Assembly (NCBI GenBank): GCA_963748095.1
Contig: CAVVIO010000068.1
Location: forward strand, 16,759-80,758
DNA length: 64,000 nucleotides
Origin: CAVVIO01 sp963748095
GTDB lineage: Bacteria; Bacteroidota; Bacteroidia; Bacteroidales; UBA10428
Reading direction: 5' to 3'
Below, piece after piece: positions 42,487 to 51,775 of the stretch (positions are counted from its first letter, which is position 1; each line of letters opens with the position of its first letter). Under the pieces are notes generated by a model. That model was not told the origin of the DNA, made no database searches, and saw only the letters and a list, made by a program, of their open reading frames with translations. The translations under genes and the position numbers were made by a program.

Positions 42487-44418
42487 TTACTCGACAATTA
42501 ATTTAAATGATTTTAGTTCGTTTTCACTTTCAAGGGTAATAGTATAAACCCCGGGGGATTGAATGATATTGGTATACCTGTAATATTGTTGATTATATAA
42601 ATTGTCACGGGTGATTAACCGGCTATTCATATTGTAAATGGAGATCTGCACATCGGCTATAGTTTCAAGTTCAATTCTTAAGACAAACCAACCTTTTACA
42701 GGATTGGGAAACAGTTCTGTATTCTTAAACATTGGTTTATCGCCTGTCAGCACGGTAATTTTCTGCAATGAACTACAGCCATTCTCGTCAGTAATACTTA
42801 ATGCATAATTGCCTTTACGGGAAATAGTTATATCATCTGAATGCAGTGTTTGTTCATCAGGTGTAGTCCATGTGTACTGAAAATTACCGGCGGGCATTCC
42901 GTCCGAGGCATTAAGAGATAGCTTCTCTCCTGCATCCAGCCGGTAATCGGATAGAACAGATGACTTCCAGGCATGCCTGTTGGAAACCCATATTTCTTCA
43001 GAAAACACCTGATTGTTTGCATCGGTAACATATAGCGAATATCCTCCCTGGCTGATGTTACTGAATATATGGCTGTTGTCCGTTTCAGTCAGTGTTTTGG
43101 TTTCATTTGTTGTTCCATTCATGAGCACCATTTTGTAAGGGCTTTCACCCCCGACTATATCCGTTTGTATTGTTCCCGAATTTATATCGGAACAGGATGG
43201 GGATATAACAGTACTTCGTGTAAAGAAGGCAGGTGCAGCAAGGAATGTAAAAGCATCGCTGCCGGAACTGTCGCTATCAATTTTCACCGGAGAAAAAAGA
43301 ATTGATTTGTCAGAAGATGCAGTGTTCCGGCTTTTAATATATTCTGTTTCACCAAAAGGAAATTTGCCGGTGCCGCTTTTATCGATCATCAGCCAGAAAG
43401 TTTCCCCGTCTTTCAGAGGATTAATCTGACTAAATGCCAGTTCATTACTTCGAAATGTATAGGATTTATCATTGCTTTTAAAATTAGTAACCCGCCACTC
43501 CCGCTGAAATTTTCGTACTCCCGGTTTATCCTCAAATCGTAACGACCCATTGTTATCTCCCCAGATTAAAAAACTATTATTATTAAGGCTGTCTGATGTG
43601 CTGATATGTAAAATGCCCGGACTTTCAGAACTTTCCGATGTGTATTGCAGCAAGCCCGAAAGATCGTCTCTGCCAATGCCGGCTATGTGATGGTTGTAGT
43701 CAGCATTTACCTGTGCATCCCATATTACTTCACCCCTGCTGTTTAGATAGGAAGCTGGAAAATCCTGTTGCAGGGAAATGCCGTATTTAAGCGCCAGGTA
43801 ACTTTCGACCCTGCGCCGTTCCTTTGGTGAGAGATACCTGTTAAATAGAATAATTTCAGGAACTATGCCATTGTAGGCAGAAACAGGCAGGTTTTCACGT
43901 TGTGGTGAGCGTCCGAAAAGAAGCTTGTTGGAATGTGAAGCGGAGGTATCTGATTGGTTCTGTGAATACGAATATATTTTCGGGTATAAATTTCGATTGG
44001 AATTATAATTGTAATAGCGGTACTGATCCAAAGCAGCCATTCTGTTATTTGAAAGAACCAGTTGTGTAAGACTATCATTTTTAAGACTGAAAATTACCTG
44101 TTCGGTCAGGCTGTCCCTTTCCTGGCAAACGGTAAAAAGACTAAATGATTTCAGATTACCCAGGTTCAGTGTAATGGCTTTTTTGCTGATCTGATTACTA
44201 AAAACCATTGCAGGGTGATTATTGATTACAGCTTTCTTTCCGCCAACAGCAAGCAATGAAGTATCATTGGCAATATTCGATTTCCAGTATGCTTCACCCG
44301 GGGATTTAGTTTCAGTTATATTCCATATGATCGAACCTTGAACGCCACCGGGTTTTTGATCCTGGGAATAAACCAGTACCAGTCGAAAAATTAAAATGAC
44401 AAATAGTACTTGTCTCAT
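42487..44418 (-). CDS. T9SS-exported protein with surface-layer-like repeats
   Basis: This 643-residue protein has a signal peptide (1-19) and a LamG-like N-terminal half ending with FNRYLSPKERRRVESYLALKYG, a segment that recurs in large secreted Bacteroidota proteins. A middle region with R-E-W-R-V-T-N strands follows, then SprB-like repeats (SCSDINSGTIQTDIVGGESPYKM split over about 405-430) and a T9SS type A sorting domain (about 565-643, TELFPNPVKGWFVL). It would be displayed at the cell surface. It precedes the RHS toxin gene by 26 bp, so the two are likely cotranscribed; it may help present or export the toxin, which is inference. Confidence 0.8.
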   Translation of the reverse strand: MRQVLFVILIFRLVLVYSQDQKPGGVQGSIIWNITETKSPGEAYWKSNIANDTSLLAVGGKKAVINNHPAMVFSNQISKKAITLNLGNLKSFSLFTVCQERDSLTEQVIFSLKNDSLTQLVLSNNRMAALDQYRYYNYNSNRNLYPKIYSYSQNQSDTSASHSNKLLFGRSPQRENLPVSAYNGIVPEIILFNRYLSPKERRRVESYLALKYGISLQQDFPASYLNSRGEVIWDAQVNADYNHHIAGIGRDDLSGLLQYTSESSESPGILHISTSDSLNNNSFLIWGDNNGSLRFEDKPGVRKFQREWRVTNFKSNDKSYTFRSNELAFSQINPLKDGETFWLMIDKSGTGKFPFGETEYIKSRNTASSDKSILFSPVKIDSDSSGSDAFTFLAAPAFFTRSTVISPSCSDINSGTIQTDIVGGESPYKMVLMNGTTNETKTLTETDNSHIFSNISQGGYSLYVTDANNQVFSEEIWVSNRHAWKSSVLSDYRLDAGEKLSLNASDGMPAGNFQYTWTTPDEQTLHSDDITISRKGNYALSITDENGCSSLQKITVLTGDKPMFKNTELFPNPVKGWFVLRIELETIADVQISIYNMNSRLITRDNLYNQQYYRYTNIIQSPGVYTITLESENELKSFKLIVE

Positions 44419-44457
44419 AAGGTAATTTTCATTAAATACCTTTGGCAGATTTAGTTA

Positions 44458-45186
44458 CTAGAATTGATTTAAATCATAAGGAAAAGTATATCCCAGTGTA
44501 AACTGAAAAACACGACTTATATTACGGTTTTCAATGAAGTTGAAATTATTAACTTCTGTTGTTACTACATCATTCAGTCCCTGGTAATACCGGACATCCA
44601 GTGAAATGCCAAAACTGAATTCGTACCCTGCACCAATCACAAAGCTAAAATTATTTCGCCCCTTTAAAACATCCCGCATTTGTTGCTGAATCCTGATATC
44701 AGGACCATAAAGGTCTTCACCATTTGAATTGTAATAGATTCCTCCGGGTGTTAAATTAAATCCTAAACGGGGGCCCGTCCCAAAATACAATCCTTTGAGG
44801 ACATACGCTTTGTACCAGAGCTCAATGGAAATATACTGATATTCGAGTTTGAAATCATACCGGAAATCGTTGATGTCTGAATAATGTAAAACATTATTCA
44901 GTGGTGAATAGGACAATTCAGCATAAATAGCAGATATCGATCCGGGAAATTTATTATTAATATATATTCCACCGGTAAGTCCCCATTGGGGACTATTTTT
45001 AAATGTGTAACCGGTATAGTACGATTCACTCACAAGTACTTTTGACAGATCAGAAACTGAAGTATTAACAGCACCGACTTTTAAACCAAACTGAAGGTAT
45101 TTGGTATCATCGATGTTTCGATTTGGCTGGGCGAATGTGCTGGTCAGGACAGATAAGAAAAGAAGTTGAAAGATAAGATTTTTCAT
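44458..45186 (-). CDS. Outer-membrane beta-barrel protein (porin-family fold)
   Basis: This 242-residue protein has a signal peptide (1-19, ending STFAQ) and alternating amphipathic strands (YLQFGLKVGAVNTSV, NFSFVIGAGYEFSFGISLDV, FQFTLGYTFPYDL) ending in a near-terminal aromatic, the pattern of small 8-10-strand outer-membrane barrels (PorT/OmpX-like). It is the first gene of a minus-strand set, 39 bp before the T9SS protein gene, and then the RHS toxin. It may anchor or assist that locus. Confidence 0.75.
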   Translation of the reverse strand: MKNLIFQLLFLSVLTSTFAQPNRNIDDTKYLQFGLKVGAVNTSVSDLSKVLVSESYYTGYTFKNSPQWGLTGGIYINNKFPGSISAIYAELSYSPLNNVLHYSDINDFRYDFKLEYQYISIELWYKAYVLKGLYFGTGPRLGFNLTPGGIYYNSNGEDLYGPDIRIQQQMRDVLKGRNNFSFVIGAGYEFSFGISLDVRYYQGLNDVVTTEVNNFNFIENRNISRVFQFTLGYTFPYDLNQF

Positions 45187-45819
45187 ATCTGATTAGGGTT
45201 AGAAAATTAATATTCAATGAAATAATCAAGTCTGAACTTGAGCGCATATTCTTCAAAATAAAATGTATAGTATCCTCCTGTACCGATGAACATCTATAAA
45301 GATACATAAATTTATTGCCATGTTATTATGGGACAGCATTTTAAACCTGCAAATAATCATCTATCTATGTGGAAATTCTAATCTGTATCTATTGCAAATG
45401 AATGTTGGGCTGCATTATCTATACTTTTTAATAAATAATTTCTAAATAATACATTTTGCACCTTCCTATCAGGACATAAATATAAAATCTACGTCCAATC
45501 CAGTTAAATACTCAATAATCAAACTTCCATTATTCATTTCTCATACACTTCTATTTCCTTCCACCATATCTACGACGGACTGCTGATAGTGGTAACACGA
45601 ATGTTGTGGTATCCTGATAACGGAGTTCATCCCCATCGTTAGAATTTTGCGAAAAACTCTGAAGTTTTCAATTAATAAAAACAGGAACTCAAATAATCGT
45701 AAATACAGAATTATTTAACCTTTACTTTCGGTCAGAAATCAATACAATTTTTAATTTTGCAAAGGAATGAGATAATCGTATCAATCCCAGTTTTTACTTA
45801 ACGGAAAATACACTGAAAG
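45187..45819. other. Divergent intergenic region
   Basis: No gene is seen in this ~630-bp AT-rich stretch. It separates the toxin operon (minus) from the PEP carboxykinase gene (plus) and holds the promoter element listed at 45726-45759. Confidence 0.5.
45726..45759 (+). promoter_or_regulatory. Bacteroidota-type promoter of the PEP carboxykinase gene
   Basis: A perfect TAnnTTTG element, TAATTTTG, lies at 45752-45759, with a TTTC (one mismatch to TTTG) 22 bp upstream at 45726-45729. The spacing suits the -33/-7 consensus. The start codon is 60 bp downstream. Confidence 0.5.
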
Positions 45820-46758
45820 ATGATGGAAAACGGAATGAGAATACCAAAGGTCAACAAGAAAGACCGGAAAGATATGATCCAGTATATCAACCTGCAACTG
45901 GCAGCACTGGGACAGCCTATTTATATTGATCCGGATGATTCGACAAAACTTTCGAACACAAAGTTTTTGTCCCTTACCGAAGGATTGATAAGCAGCTTCA
46001 GGGAAAAATCGAGATTGCTTTCCGACCATCAGTCACCTGTGGATAAAAGGATACAGGCATTTATAGAAGATTATCTGAAAGATATTCCCGGTCCGAAATG
46101 CCGGATTCCGAATAATACCTTTGTACTGAATCAGAAAGGACTGGCCCGTGAAGTAAGCCTGCCTCCCAATGCAAACACCTACAAAAACGAATACGTCGCT
46201 TCATATCGGGTAAAACAGGGAATATTGAACAATCCTGTACATGATAAAAGAACCACAAAAGGAACATTTCATATAGTGGAAGGAGGTCTTCCGGTGCCAT
46301 TAGACAAGAAAGAAGTTCCGAAGATTGCCTTTGCACATATGCTTACCGCCGCATTAAATCCTTCCGATGAACTGAAACAATTGCCTTTTACTTCGAAACA
46401 GACACATCAGGCCAAAGTAATGGTATCCCTGTTGATGCGTCCAGTCGTTTGTCCTGAAGTACCAGGTGTTATCAGTGAAAAAAGCATGGAAATCCGGTTC
46501 TTCGCTCCCGGAGGTCTTGTAAGTAACCTCGATTTTGCAGAAACTATTTTCGGAAATGCCGGAGATCATAACCTGGCTGTTAACGATGCAGCACTTGATG
46601 TAGAACACTGGACCGGACATAGTGGGTGTATTATTCTTGCCCCACAGCTAACCGGATTGAAAAAGAAAGATATAGGCCTTCCCCATTACGATAAGGCCAC
46701 CGAAAGACAGCGCAAAGACGGTATGTACTGGAAGAATGGAGGAAGAACTTTACAATGA
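45820..46758 (+). CDS. PPi-type PEP carboxykinase, N-terminal part
   Basis: This 312-residue fragment is the N-terminal domain of a protein that continues in another frame from about 46736. At the junction the DNA reads AAGAATGGAGGAAGAACTT: the first frame ends (KNGGRTLQ, stop), while dropping one G gives KNEEELYNDGGAF. The repaired protein has about 1156 residues, the size of diphosphate-dependent PEP carboxykinases (about 1130-1170). The region resembles the alpha/beta N-domain of PEPCK. The enzyme makes oxaloacetate and PPi from PEP, CO2 and phosphate in central metabolism. The start is the first of two ATGs. Confidence 0.65.
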   Translation: MMENGMRIPKVNKKDRKDMIQYINLQLAALGQPIYIDPDDSTKLSNTKFLSLTEGLISSFREKSRLLSDHQSPVDKRIQAFIEDYLKDIPGPKCRIPNNTFVLNQKGLAREVSLPPNANTYKNEYVASYRVKQGILNNPVHDKRTTKGTFHIVEGGLPVPLDKKEVPKIAFAHMLTAALNPSDELKQLPFTSKQTHQAKVMVSLLMRPVVCPEVPGVISEKSMEIRFFAPGGLVSNLDFAETIFGNAGDHNLAVNDAALDVEHWTGHSGCIILAPQLTGLKKKDIGLPHYDKATERQRKDGMYWKNGGRTLQ

Positions 46759-49291
46759 TGGCGGAGCCTTTAAAGTCACCTGCCGCGACGACCGGGGTGT
46801 GGTAGTTACCCTGATTGCCGATAATTATTACGGTTATACAAAAAAAGAAGTAAAAACCCAGTTAAGCTATGCTGCCAACCTTTACGGACTGGTGGAGGAA
46901 GAACACTCGGGAGGAGCAATTGCCTTTCCCAGGGGCAACATGAGTGAAAAGGTTTTCGGATTACCGTTTACTGCTAAATTTAAAGAGATTTTTTCTTTTG
47001 AAGATGTAAAAAAGTTGCTGTCCGGAAAAATCGAAGTATTCCCCGGAGATTACGCCATTGACAAAAAATATCCAAACATTATCTATATCCCTGAATATGC
47101 CAATATTGATATTAATATAGGAAAAATTTACTGGACTCATGACGGTAAGGAAGTGAACCTAAAATTGTCACCCCAAAAGACCTATGTGCATCCTTCCGGA
47201 CATAAGTTTCAACTGGCCAAACATCCTGAAAATGCACTTTGGAGGATTATCGACACTGCTCCTGAGGGAATTTTCTGTCATAAACCCAGTACCGTTTCCG
47301 GTGGAGGAAAGTCGGAAATCTCGAAATCAATGCAAAATGCAATTAAATACGGACCATTTTATATACCCGATCTGGAAGAAGCTTATAAAATGGCCGATGA
47401 GATCATTAACAGGGATTATACCGACCACTGGAAAACCATTTATCCGGATGCAAAGCCCTCCCGGTCGTTTTTAAGTCCGGAAAGAACCTTGGGTTCTGCC
47501 GTAAAATTGCTTACACCCTCCGACCGTTATAGCGATGCATACAATGCCTATCTCGAAAGTATTCCCAGTCATATCAGGGGACTGGCTTTGTTTATCAAGC
47601 GACTGTTCCGTAGCGACGAACACACAGGTAATTGGAAAGATGATTTCACTGTTGAAATCGTGAATGGACGAAACGGAAATACTTTGCGTTACAAACATGA
47701 ATCTGTCGTTGCCAGTTATGTAAGGATAGGCTTTAATCCTGAAGGTCGTTGGTTCTTAAACAAGTTGCGTTCCGATTTTATACCTTGTCATAAAATACAA
47801 ATGGAAGATGATATAACGGCTTCCATTACTGTTTCGGCTAAAAAGCTGAAAAACCTGAATCCTGAATATAACAATCCGAGCGTGAAACTGGTAGCCAATT
47901 GCGAAAGTTACCTGTTTCAGCGGCCCGATGAAGCGGTGATCCGCGGTTACGACAAAGAAGCCGAGTTTGATGTGGTTCAGAACAATACATTTCTGACAAA
48001 TTATGAACCGCTTAACAGGGAAAAGGCTGTTGAATTGTACGAAGATGTGATCAATTTTGATAAATATACGGAACCAGTAAAAGAGCTAATAAAGAGGGTC
48101 GCTGAAAGCGAGAAAGATACCTATTTTATGGTCCCTTCTCACACCAGGCTGGTAAATGGAGAGCCCACTAAAAACCCGCGTTATCTCGAACGTTACGTTT
48201 ACCAGGAAGAAACAGAAGACAGTTACCTGGCCGAAGTGGGAATTCGCCTGCATCGCAAAATAAATCCGAAAGATCCGGTTTACCATCCTGTTAATGCGGT
48301 TTTACCAGGAAGAAGAAATAATCCTTCGGATAAAAAAGCAGGGATCCGGCCGTTAAGTGTTTATAATCCCATCCACTACCAGGAATTGCCCGAGTTATTT
48401 ATGGATTTTATCTGCAGCCTTACCGGAAAATCACCATCTACCACCGGTGCTGGCTCGGAAGGTGCGTTGACAAAAGGGCCGTTTAACATGCTTGTCGCCA
48501 CAACAGACCTGAACAATGCTCTTCTTTCCTACATTCTTACCGGTTATCAGGGATTTACTTCAGCAGCCGGTTATGTTGGCTCCACCAAGCGGCTTGACCA
48601 TGATATCAGCATCCTGGTTCCCGAAATATGGGCACGTTTGGAACCGGATGACAGGGATCCTCAATTACTGATCAGAAATAATTGTCTGGAGAAACTGGAT
48701 GATTTTGAGTATGAAGGTAAAAAAGTCCTTGCCAGCAGACTGGGATACCGGATTAATAAAAATTTTGCCTTCCGTTGTATGAACCGTCTGTTCGACGAAC
48801 CACTGGAAGTATTCAATGAAAGGATGCTCCAGCCGGAACTGCAGGGCATGGAAGATTTTGTTGACGGGATTAATAATATCGTGGAAGCTCATCAAAAAGT
48901 GGCAATGAGTTATTTTGAGGACGGAAGTGTGGAAGCTGCCACTCCGCCGTTGAAGATACTTCTGCATATCATGGCATACGGTCAATATGAAGGAAAAGAA
49001 ATCAGTGATCCTGAGTTAAGAAAGTATTTTGATCGTGATTATGTAATAAACAGCGACTGGTACAAAGAAAGACTGATTTTAAAACAGAAAAAGGATATTG
49101 CCTTTCATAGAAAACAGGTGGATTATCTGCAGGAGTTCATTTCAATCCCCGAAAATGAACAGATAATAAATAAACTGGATATCCCGGGACGTTTGAAAAA
49201 AGCAAAGGAATTATTGGTTCACGCAGAGTCAAAAAAATACCTTGAGGAATTGGAGGGAACGATTGGAGCTGATCCTCTGTTTAAAAAATAA
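46736..49291 (+). CDS. PPi-type PEP carboxykinase, main catalytic part
   Basis: This 851-residue fragment has a P-loop-like STVSGGGKSEISKS (about 182-195; PEPCKs use a G-x-x-G-x-G-K-T/S loop for the phosphoryl donor). Further landmarks are MVPSHTRLVNGEPTKNPRYL (about 466-485) and KSPSTTGAGSEGALTKGPFN with GFTSAAGYVG (about 560-620), which I recall as hallmarks of PPi-PEPCK. No other family of this size and motif set fits. This family evolved apart from ATP/GTP PEPCKs. The first ~5 residues overlap the upstream frame. The gene stands alone, so the split is a one-base break rather than two genes. Confidence 0.7.
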   Translation: MEEELYNDGGAFKVTCRDDRGVVVTLIADNYYGYTKKEVKTQLSYAANLYGLVEEEHSGGAIAFPRGNMSEKVFGLPFTAKFKEIFSFEDVKKLLSGKIEVFPGDYAIDKKYPNIIYIPEYANIDINIGKIYWTHDGKEVNLKLSPQKTYVHPSGHKFQLAKHPENALWRIIDTAPEGIFCHKPSTVSGGGKSEISKSMQNAIKYGPFYIPDLEEAYKMADEIINRDYTDHWKTIYPDAKPSRSFLSPERTLGSAVKLLTPSDRYSDAYNAYLESIPSHIRGLALFIKRLFRSDEHTGNWKDDFTVEIVNGRNGNTLRYKHESVVASYVRIGFNPEGRWFLNKLRSDFIPCHKIQMEDDITASITVSAKKLKNLNPEYNNPSVKLVANCESYLFQRPDEAVIRGYDKEAEFDVVQNNTFLTNYEPLNREKAVELYEDVINFDKYTEPVKELIKRVAESEKDTYFMVPSHTRLVNGEPTKNPRYLERYVYQEETEDSYLAEVGIRLHRKINPKDPVYHPVNAVLPGRRNNPSDKKAGIRPLSVYNPIHYQELPELFMDFICSLTGKSPSTTGAGSEGALTKGPFNMLVATTDLNNALLSYILTGYQGFTSAAGYVGSTKRLDHDISILVPEIWARLEPDDRDPQLLIRNNCLEKLDDFEYEGKKVLASRLGYRINKNFAFRCMNRLFDEPLEVFNERMLQPELQGMEDFVDGINNIVEAHQKVAMSYFEDGSVEAATPPLKILLHIMAYGQYEGKEISDPELRKYFDRDYVINSDWYKERLILKQKKDIAFHRKQVDYLQEFISIPENEQIINKLDIPGRLKKAKELLVHAESKKYLEELEGTIGADPLFKK

Positions 49292-49560
49292 TTGCCGTAG
49301 CTATTATCCGATAAAGATTTGGTAAATGGAAATTCTGTAATTGAATTGATCATTTTAACTTCCGTCTTAACGATCTAATAAGTTAGTCTGTAACACAGAT
49401 GTTCCATAAAATCCACATTAACGCTTTGCAATGTCTATTCTTACTATCAGGTAAAACATTCCATAATATATTTCCTCAGGCATTTATAAAATATCCGGTA
49501 AAATGCTCAATGATTAACCAAAAATTATAATTTTAAGCCTTCATCTTAAATCCGAACCTT

Positions 49561-50859
49561 ATGAAAAATACGATTTTCCTACTGCTCTTTATCATATTGC
49601 CTTTAACTGCAACTTTCTCCCAGGAAAAGGATACTTCATTAACGGCAACTGCTTCTGTTGCTGCTGTTCAATTTGACCCGGTTAAAGCAACAGATCAATA
49701 TCTCAATTCCCTCACTCCTGAAGAAAAAGCCAAATCGGACAGTTATTTTGAAGGAGGTTACTGGCTGATTCTATGGAGCATGCTGATGGAAATTGTTGTG
49801 GCTGTAGTATTTCTCTACTACGGTTTGTCAAAATGGATTCGGAAAATAAGTTTGCGGGTTAAAAATATTAATCTGCAAAATCTGATATATATTGCCTTTT
49901 ATGTATTGTTTGCTTTTTTGATAACACTGCCCTGGGAATTTTATACCGGATATATACGCGAACATCAGTATGGATTATCAAACATGAATATGGTTGAGTG
50001 GCTGAAAGAAACACTTATTCAGTTTGGCCTGGGACTGGTACTGATGAGTTTCTTATTTATGATCATTTATATTGCAATCAGGAGAACAAAAGAACGCTGG
50101 TGGCTCTGGGCCGGAGGTATCAGCACGGTATTTATTATTCTTATCGTATACATATCACCGGTATTTATAGCACCGCTTTTTAATAATTATACCGAATTGC
50201 CCGACGGACCTGTAAAAAAGGATATCTTATCACTGGCACGGGCAAATGGCATTCCCACAAAGCATGTATATCAGTTCGATGCCTCGAAACAATCCAAACG
50301 AATCAGCGCAAATGTCAGCGGTATGGGCAGTACTATCCGAATATCATTGAATGATAATCTTCTCAATAAATGCGGAACCGATGAAATAAAAGCTGTAATG
50401 GCTCATGAAATGGGACATTATGTATTACACCATGTACAAAAATTCATTCTTTTCTTTGGACTGTTGTTCTTTATCGGATTTTGGTTGACCCATATTACAT
50501 TTCAGAAACTCAATCGTAAATGGGGTAAGCGATGGAATATCCAGGGGATTTCCGATGTGGGTGGTTTGCCTTTATTAATGGTGATCTTGTCTGTCTTCAT
50601 GTTCTTTGCAACACCTGTCACCAATTCCATTATCCGTGTAACTGAATCGGAAGCGGATATCTTTGGATTGAATGCTGCGCGGGAACCCGACGGATTCGCC
50701 AAAGCAATTATGAAACTATCTGACTATCGTAAAACCGACCCGGGCAAATGGGAAGAAATTATCTTTTACGATCATCCCAGCGCCAGAACCCGTATTTCGA
50801 TGGCCATGCAATGGAAAGCAGAAAATTTGGATGTGCCGAAGATTACCTCAGGAAAATAA
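49561..50859 (+). CDS. M48-family (Ste24/CAAX protease-like) membrane metallopeptidase
   Basis: This 432-residue protein has an apparent signal segment (1-20) and several membrane helices (about 66-88, 105-124, 153-172, 181-205, 293-312, 336-352). The zinc site is complete: His282-Glu-Met-Gly-His286 (AHEMGHYVLHH) and the third ligand Glu362 in TESEAD. This topology matches the CAAX-protease/Ste24-like branch, which in bacteria clears damaged membrane proteins. The ASKQSKRISANVSGMGSTIRI segment is typical of the family. It stands alone. Confidence 0.92.
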   Translation: MKNTIFLLLFIILPLTATFSQEKDTSLTATASVAAVQFDPVKATDQYLNSLTPEEKAKSDSYFEGGYWLILWSMLMEIVVAVVFLYYGLSKWIRKISLRVKNINLQNLIYIAFYVLFAFLITLPWEFYTGYIREHQYGLSNMNMVEWLKETLIQFGLGLVLMSFLFMIIYIAIRRTKERWWLWAGGISTVFIILIVYISPVFIAPLFNNYTELPDGPVKKDILSLARANGIPTKHVYQFDASKQSKRISANVSGMGSTIRISLNDNLLNKCGTDEIKAVMAHEMGHYVLHHVQKFILFFGLLFFIGFWLTHITFQKLNRKWGKRWNIQGISDVGGLPLLMVILSVFMFFATPVTNSIIRVTESEADIFGLNAAREPDGFAKAIMKLSDYRKTDPGKWEEIIFYDHPSARTRISMAMQWKAENLDVPKITSGK

Positions 50860-50950
50860 GTGAAAGCGATAAAATATCTGGTTCTATAACTCTTTAATTA
50901 AAAGTGATTTTCTTATTTAAGTTACATACTTAAATGGAATAACAATTATT

Positions 50951-51115
50951 ACCCTCTTTAAGAGAGCCTGTCCCGCAAGACAGGAGGCCAGGGGTGTCAC
51001 ATTACTCTTTTAATAAAAACATTTTTCTATTTTAGTTATTAATTAGTATTGAATGACAATCGTTCTCCTCTTTTAGAGAGCCTGTCCCGCAAGGCGGGAG
51101 GCTAGGGGTGTGTCA
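50951..51115. repeat. Two copies of a CTCTTTNAGAG/CCTGTCCCGC repeat
   Basis: Copies at 50951-51000 and 51063-51115 share CTCTTTNAGAGAGCCTGTCC, a CCCGC-AAG-GCGGG-type hairpin and an AGGGGTGT end. The second copy forms the left end of the DUF559 element, whose right end at 51499-51531 is its inverted form without the CCTGTCCCGC insert. Confidence 0.7.
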
Positions 51116-51128
51116 AGAAAGAACTCCC

Positions 51129-51531
51129 ATGCCTAGAAAAATTATACCTTATAATCCGTAATTGGAAGAACTTGCACGAACTCTTCGTAATCAATCAACA
51201 AAATCGGAGATAATCTTATGGCATTATCTGAAATTAAAACAGATGATGAGTTATGATTTTCACAGGCAAAAACCAATTGATAATTACATTTTAGATTTTA
51301 TCTGTAATGAATTGATGTTAGTAATTGAATTAGGGGTATAGTCACCAACTTGATGAAGTTTTTTAGAAAGATTTAAAAAAGGAACAAAGGATGAATAAAC
51401 TGGAAATTAAAATTCTTCGATTTTCAGGATGATGAAGTTTTTTTTGATATTGAGAATATATTAAGAAGTATAGAAAACTACATCCGGGATTTCGAAAGGA
51501 CACACCCCTAGCCCCTCTCAAAGAGGGGAAC
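51129..51531 (+). pseudogene. DUF559 endonuclease-like pseudogene inside inverted repeats
   Basis: Reading across three frames gives MPRKIIPYNP, LEELARTLRNQSTKSEIILW, YDFHRQKPIDNYILDFICNE and LMLVIEL, then GYSHQLDEVF, KDLKKEQRMNKLEIKILRF and DDEVFFDIENILRSIENYI. This is the full course of DUF559 (Vsr-like PD-(D/E)XK fold) proteins, about 120 residues. Damage includes an in-frame TAA at codon 11, loss of two bases that removes the catalytic Asp after IEL, another stop, and a one-base shift near RF. The C-terminal RTHP runs into the flanking inverted repeat. Confidence 0.8.
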
Positions 51532-51775
51532 AAGTAGTAGCTGTTTGAAAACTCACTGGTTTAATAAATTTGTGAGAAATTTATCAAAGGTAGGACAACA
51601 AAATTCAAAAATCAATTCAATAAAATAAAGGGGTACAGAGAGCGTCTTTCAAAAGTACAGAAAACAGTAAAAACCTGGTACTATAATTCTATAACCAAAT
51701 AATTTTCCATTTTATCAGGTAACGCTATATTATTACAATTTTGGCAAATATGTCCTACCTTGCAAAAATAACTGC
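51532..51775. other. Intergenic region, no gene recognised
   Basis: No gene is seen. A possible promoter for the MFS gene (ATTACAATTTTGG near 51733) lies about 43 bp upstream of its start but does not have correct TAnnTTTG spacing. Confidence 0.35.

Noticed and set aside
46736..46758. Two separate genes encoding a split PEP carboxykinase
   Set aside because: The join needs only removal of one base and the total length equals the family length; no start context for the second part.
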